In this document: piece after piece, positions 61,345 to 64,000 of the stretch | Layout: every line of letters begins with the position of its first letter | How positions within the stretch are numbered: position 1 is the first letter of the stretch | Assembly (NCBI GenBank): GCA_964443875.1 | Contig: CAYUET010000014.1 | Coordinates: 12,499 to 76,498, forward strand | From: CAYUET01 sp964443875 | Lineage (GTDB): Bacteria > Auribacterota > JAFGBW01 | Direction: 5' to 3' | DNA: 64,000 bases | The notes under the pieces: model-generated | The model's database searches: none | The model's input: the letters and a program-made list of their open reading frames with translations, nothing else | What the model was told of the DNA's origin: nothing | Made by a program: the position numbers and the translations under genes

Positions 61345-62341
61345 TGATTTTCGCTATCCTTTTCGTAATCTCTTCATTGACTTTTGTTTCAACCATTTTT
61401 ACACCCGTTCGTACGGCATTCATAATGGCATAGGGAGAGGATGATCCATGGGCAATAATAACAACCCCTTTGACTCCAAGCAGTAATGCGCCACCGTATT
61501 CCTCATAATCAAACTGTTTTTTTATTCTTTTAAAACTGTTGCGTAAAAGAAGGGCCCCTATTTTTCCTGTAAAAGTGGCAAGGAATTCCTTCCGGATGAC
61601 CGACATCAGTCCTTTAGCCAGGGATTCCGAAGTTTTAAGGACAATATTTCCCACAAAACCGTCCGTAACAATCACATTCACCGTATCTTTAAAAACATCC
61701 CTTCCTTCAACATTTCCGTAAAAATTCAGGGTACTCTTTTTAAGTTCTATAAAACTGTCTTTAGCCAGCTCATTGCCTTTGGATTCCTCTTCCCCCACAT
61801 TTAAAAGCCCTATGGTCGGATTGGAAATACCCAGAATAAGATTGGCAATACAACTGCCCATGAGTGCAAACTGAACCAAATTTTTTGGCTTGCAATCCGC
61901 CACAGCCCCCACATCCATAAGGATGTTTTTCCCATAAGGAGTGGGCATGACGGTAGCAATCCCGGGTTTATCGATGCCTTCCAGAGTCCTAAGCTTCAAT
62001 GTTGCAGAGGCAACCATCGCCCCGGTATTTCCGGCAGACATCACGGCATCCACAGATTTTTCTTTTAAAAGGTCCATCATGACGCCCATGGATGTATTTT
62101 TCTTGGCTCTCAGTGCTTTGACAGGGGAATCCCCCATATCAATCACTTCCTCGGCATGTTTAATGGAAATTTGCGGATGATTCTTTAAGTGATACTTGAT
62201 TAATTCAGTCTCTATCCCTCCGGTTTTTCCAACCAGCACAACATGAGTCTCTGAATCTTTCTGCAAAAACAGACGTATTCCATGAATCACTTCAGAAGGG
62301 GCTTTATCGCCCCCCATGGCATCAACGGCTATTTTGACCAT
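61337..62341 (-). CDS. plsX: PlsX, acyl-ACP:phosphate acyltransferase
   Basis: A 334-residue protein starting MVKIAVDAMGGDKAPSEVIH. Further family stretches are DMGDSPVKALRAKKNTSMGV, SAGNTGAMVASATLKLRTLE, TDGFVGNIVLKTSESLAKGL and LLGVKGVVIIAHGSSSPYAI. It makes acyl phosphates for phospholipid synthesis. Between rpmF and fabD, the classic neighbourhood. The usual fabH next to it is absent. Confidence 0.96.
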   Translation of the reverse strand: MVKIAVDAMGGDKAPSEVIHGIRLFLQKDSETHVVLVGKTGGIETELIKYHLKNHPQISIKHAEEVIDMGDSPVKALRAKKNTSMGVMMDLLKEKSVDAVMSAGNTGAMVASATLKLRTLEGIDKPGIATVMPTPYGKNILMDVGAVADCKPKNLVQFALMGSCIANLILGISNPTIGLLNVGEEESKGNELAKDSFIELKKSTLNFYGNVEGRDVFKDTVNVIVTDGFVGNIVLKTSESLAKGLMSVIRKEFLATFTGKIGALLLRNSFKRIKKQFDYEEYGGALLLGVKGVVIIAHGSSSPYAIMNAVRTGVKMVETKVNEEITKRIAKINV

Positions 62342-62349
62342 GGTATGAA

Positions 62350-62532
62350 TTAATCTTCAGTACCGGTCTTATACTGTTTTCCATTATAAAAACCGCACTT
62401 AGGACAAATTCTATGAGTTTTTTTAACCTCACCGCAATTTGAGCAGGTGCCTGAAGCCGGTTTTTCAAGAAAGTCATGAGCCCTTCTGCATCCGGTTCTG
62501 GATTTTGACATTTTTTTCTTCGGTACAGCCAT
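62350..62532 (-). CDS. rpmF: 50S ribosomal protein L32
   Basis: A 60-residue protein: MAVPKKKMSKSRTGCRRAHD at the start and a zinc-binding pair CSNCGEV...ICPKCGFYNG, that is the four-cysteine L32 form. Lies directly upstream of plsX, a very conserved pair. Confidence 0.97.
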   Translation of the reverse strand: MAVPKKKMSKSRTGCRRAHDFLEKPASGTCSNCGEVKKTHRICPKCGFYNGKQYKTGTED

Positions 62533-62549
62533 TGTCTTCTATCCTTAAA

Positions 62550-62825
62550 TTAAGATTTTTTTTGAACTAATGCGTTCACTTTCTGAGCGCATCTGGATTT
62601 GATGCGATCAGCTTTTCCTGCCTTGATCACACCTTTTTTTACTGTTTTATCAACAGTGGAAGAAAGCTTTTTAAAACTGTCCTGAACTTTATCAGCATTG
62701 CCTTCTTTAATTATTTTATCAAAATCCTTGCGGATGGTTTTCAGAGTCGTCTTGACATAGACATTACGCGCACGGCGTTTCTTGTCTTTTCTGACTTCTT
62801 TTACTGCATTTCTCCTGCTGGGCAT
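62550..62825 (-). CDS. rpsT: 30S ribosomal protein S20
   Basis: A 91-residue basic helical protein (RRNAVKEVRKDKKRRARNVY; FKKLSSTVDKTVKKGVIKAG; GKADRIKSRCAQKVNALVQK) matching S20. The ATG follows TAGGAGGAAT. Its place upstream of rpmF-plsX in a lipid operon is less common than a stand-alone gene. Confidence 0.95.
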   Translation of the reverse strand: MPSRRNAVKEVRKDKKRRARNVYVKTTLKTIRKDFDKIIKEGNADKVQDSFKKLSSTVDKTVKKGVIKAGKADRIKSRCAQKVNALVQKKS

Positions 62826-62871
62826 CTAGTATTCCTCCTAAATTATATCGTATTTAATAAAAAGGGTCGTA

Positions 62872-62900
62872 GTTCTAACAATAAAGTATTATTCCGTCAA
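62872..62900 (-). promoter_or_regulatory. probable promoter upstream of rpsT
   Basis: TTGACG (62895-62900), 17 bases, then TAGAAC (62872-62877) on the minus strand, in the 86-base gap between secDF and rpsT. It would give rpsT and the following lipid genes their own start, with a leader of about 40 bases. Confidence 0.5.
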
Positions 62901-62911
62901 ATGTAAAATGA

Positions 62912-64000
62912 CTATACCTTTTTTCTGTCCAGTTCAATGAGGATGGGAGCAGCCACAAAAATGGTGGAATACGTTCCCGCAATCATACCGATAAAAAGTG
63001 TAACGGCAAAATCATGAATACTTCCGCCTCCATAAAGCATAATTGAAATAACCACAAACATGGTTGCAAAAGTTGTAATAAAGGTACGGCTTAAAGTTGC
63101 GTTGATCGCTTCATTAATGATTTCAATCTTTGTTTTTCTCGCATTGGTCTGCAGGGTTTCACGGATACGGTCAAAAATAACAATGGTATCATTGACCGAA
63201 TAACCGATAAGGGTGAGTACAGCCGCCACGGTGACCAGATTGACTTCATATCCAAAAAGAATGGTAAAACCAAGTGCCACTGTCGCATCATGAACGACGG
63301 CCACAATAGCTCCGATGCCATAGTTCAATTCAAAGCGCATTCCCAGATAAATAAGCATCAAAATGAATGAAAAAATAGTCGCCAAAATAGCGGACTTGCG
63401 AAGCTCACTGCCGATCAGAGGGCCGACCTGTTCTTCACGCTTCACTTCATATTTCCCAAACTGATCTACCTTAATGGCTGATTTTACCTGCGGATTCTGA
63501 CCGCTCTTGCCCCGGACAAGCACCTGTTTATCAGAGCCATAATATTGAAAACTCAGATCTCCACCAATGGATTTGGTCACGGAACGAAGCTCTTCAATTT
63601 TAACATCTTTCTCGAAGCTGAGTTCCATCAAATCTCCACCGGTAAAATCAATCCCGTATTTCCTGTCTCCTTTGGCAATAAAAGCAACGACACTGACCAG
63701 AACTAAAATAAAGGAAAGAAGATAGGCCTTTTTACGCATCTCAATAAACCTGATTTTAGTTAAAGGCACCATGGACATCATTTTAATTTTTTCAATCCAG
63801 CCAAAATTAAACCCAATATAAAAAATGGTACGGGTTACATAAAGAGAGGAAAACATGGAGGCTAAAAGACCTATAATCAAAACAACCGCATACCCTTTGA
63901 TAGGTCCCTTACCGCAATAATAAAGGACTACACCTGTTAAAATTGTTGTCAGGTTGGAATCAAAAATCGCAAGAAAAGCTTTGTTATATCCCGCTTCAAT
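62912..64000 (-). CDS. secDF: SecDF fusion protein, SecD C-terminal end plus SecF (runs off window)
   Basis: 363 residues are visible. The frame enters at 64000 in SecD sequence (IEAGYNKAFLAIFDSNLTTI; GPIKGYAVVLIIGLLASMFS) and runs without a stop or start signal into SecF: RFIEMRKKAYLLSFILVLVS, the SecF motif YGIDFTGGDLMELSF and the membrane part ALGFTILFGYEVNLVTVAAV. So secD and secF are one gene here, as in Bacillus subtilis and some other lineages. It uses proton-motive force to help late steps of Sec export. An internal ATG at 63880 is not a true start. Confidence 0.92.
   Translation of the reverse strand: MEAGYNKAFLAIFDSNLTTILTGVVLYYCGKGPIKGYAVVLIIGLLASMFSSLYVTRTIFYIGFNFGWIEKIKMMSMVPLTKIRFIEMRKKAYLLSFILVLVSVVAFIAKGDRKYGIDFTGGDLMELSFEKDVKIEELRSVTKSIGGDLSFQYYGSDKQVLVRGKSGQNPQVKSAIKVDQFGKYEVKREEQVGPLIGSELRKSAILATIFSFILMLIYLGMRFELNYGIGAIVAVVHDATVALGFTILFGYEVNLVTVAAVLTLIGYSVNDTIVIFDRIRETLQTNARKTKIEIINEAINATLSRTFITTFATMFVVISIMLYGGGSIHDFAVTLFIGMIAGTYSTIFVAAPILIELDRKKV

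Noticed and set aside
62912..63880. Separate secF gene starting at the ATG at 63880
   Set aside because: The frame continues upstream to the window edge in clear SecD sequence, so this ATG is internal to a fused secDF.
1..64000. CRISPR arrays, prophage, insertion sequences or defence islands
   Set aside because: No regularly spaced repeats, transposase, integrase, phage structural or cas-like proteins were found in any frame.

Overview
The window looks like a piece of a draft chromosome from a flagellated, Gram-negative-type (diderm) bacterium. LptF/G-type and lipoprotein genes, a flagellar export operon, PilT, MreB and a classical type II fatty-acid cluster all point that way. Coding density is high, genes often overlap by ATGA, and base composition is moderately AT-rich. 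A run of ten Ns at 38956-38965 marks an assembly join. I cannot assign a phylum from sequence alone. I see no prophage, insertion sequence, CRISPR array or rRNA gene.

Layout. 1-701 (minus): the 5' part of trpB behind what reads as a complete ribosome-mediated Trp attenuator (leader peptide with tandem Trp codons, alternative hairpins, terminator). 980-1555 (plus): a lipoprotein. 1582-13006 (minus): one long operon, fliO-fliP-fliQ-fliR-flhB-flhA-flhF-flhG, three uncharacterised membrane or exported proteins and a rifampin-phosphotransferase-like dikinase, driven by a good sigma-54 promoter at 13038-13053. 13213-23089 (plus): an operon-like run of ABC exporter, TPR protein, phosphoesterase, a 1038-residue NHL/CsgG-like/FN3 protein, clpS, clpA and a secreted glycoside hydrolase. 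23183-24265: a radical SAM/SPASM protein. 24269-26208 (minus): Cdd1, a degenerate 2H phosphoesterase, a ZIP transporter and a Dabb protein. 26342-32470 (minus): cysQ-like, mreB, tRNA-Arg, gatC-gatA-gatB-accD. 32618-35935 (plus): PilZ protein, tRNA-Leu, ilvB-ilvN. 35977-36936: a REC-GGDEF regulator. 36937-37406: a gene-free, hairpin-rich stretch that may hold a small RNA. 37407-39501: an exported protein and a glycosyltransferase interrupted by the gap. 39752-47532 (minus): membrane protein, patatin, CinA-type amidase, DegT aminotransferase, and a Gld-type ABC system with GldG and DUF4340 partners. 47675-51414 (minus): potABCD, apparently with a near-leaderless mRNA. 51456-55561: TrmH/SpoU methylase, a large membrane-anchored protein and pilT. 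55678-64000 (minus): secDF (fused, partial), rpsT, rpmF, plsX, fabD, fabG, acpP, fabF, acylphosphatase, LD-carboxypeptidase and an LptF/LptG-type permease.

How it fits together. The flagellar block makes the export gate (FliOPQR, FlhAB) plus the FlhF/FlhG pair that sets flagellar number and position. The PilZ and GGDEF genes suggest cyclic-di-GMP control, and PilT suggests twitching motility. ClpS and ClpA form an N-degron protease input. GatCAB makes Gln-tRNA (and/or Asn-tRNA) by transamidation. AccD, PlsX, FabD, FabG, AcpP and FabF supply lipid synthesis; fabH is not in the cluster. The most rewarding non-coding signals are the trp attenuator, the sigma-54 promoter of the flagellar operon, the putative leaderless potA message and the structured 36990-37240 interval.
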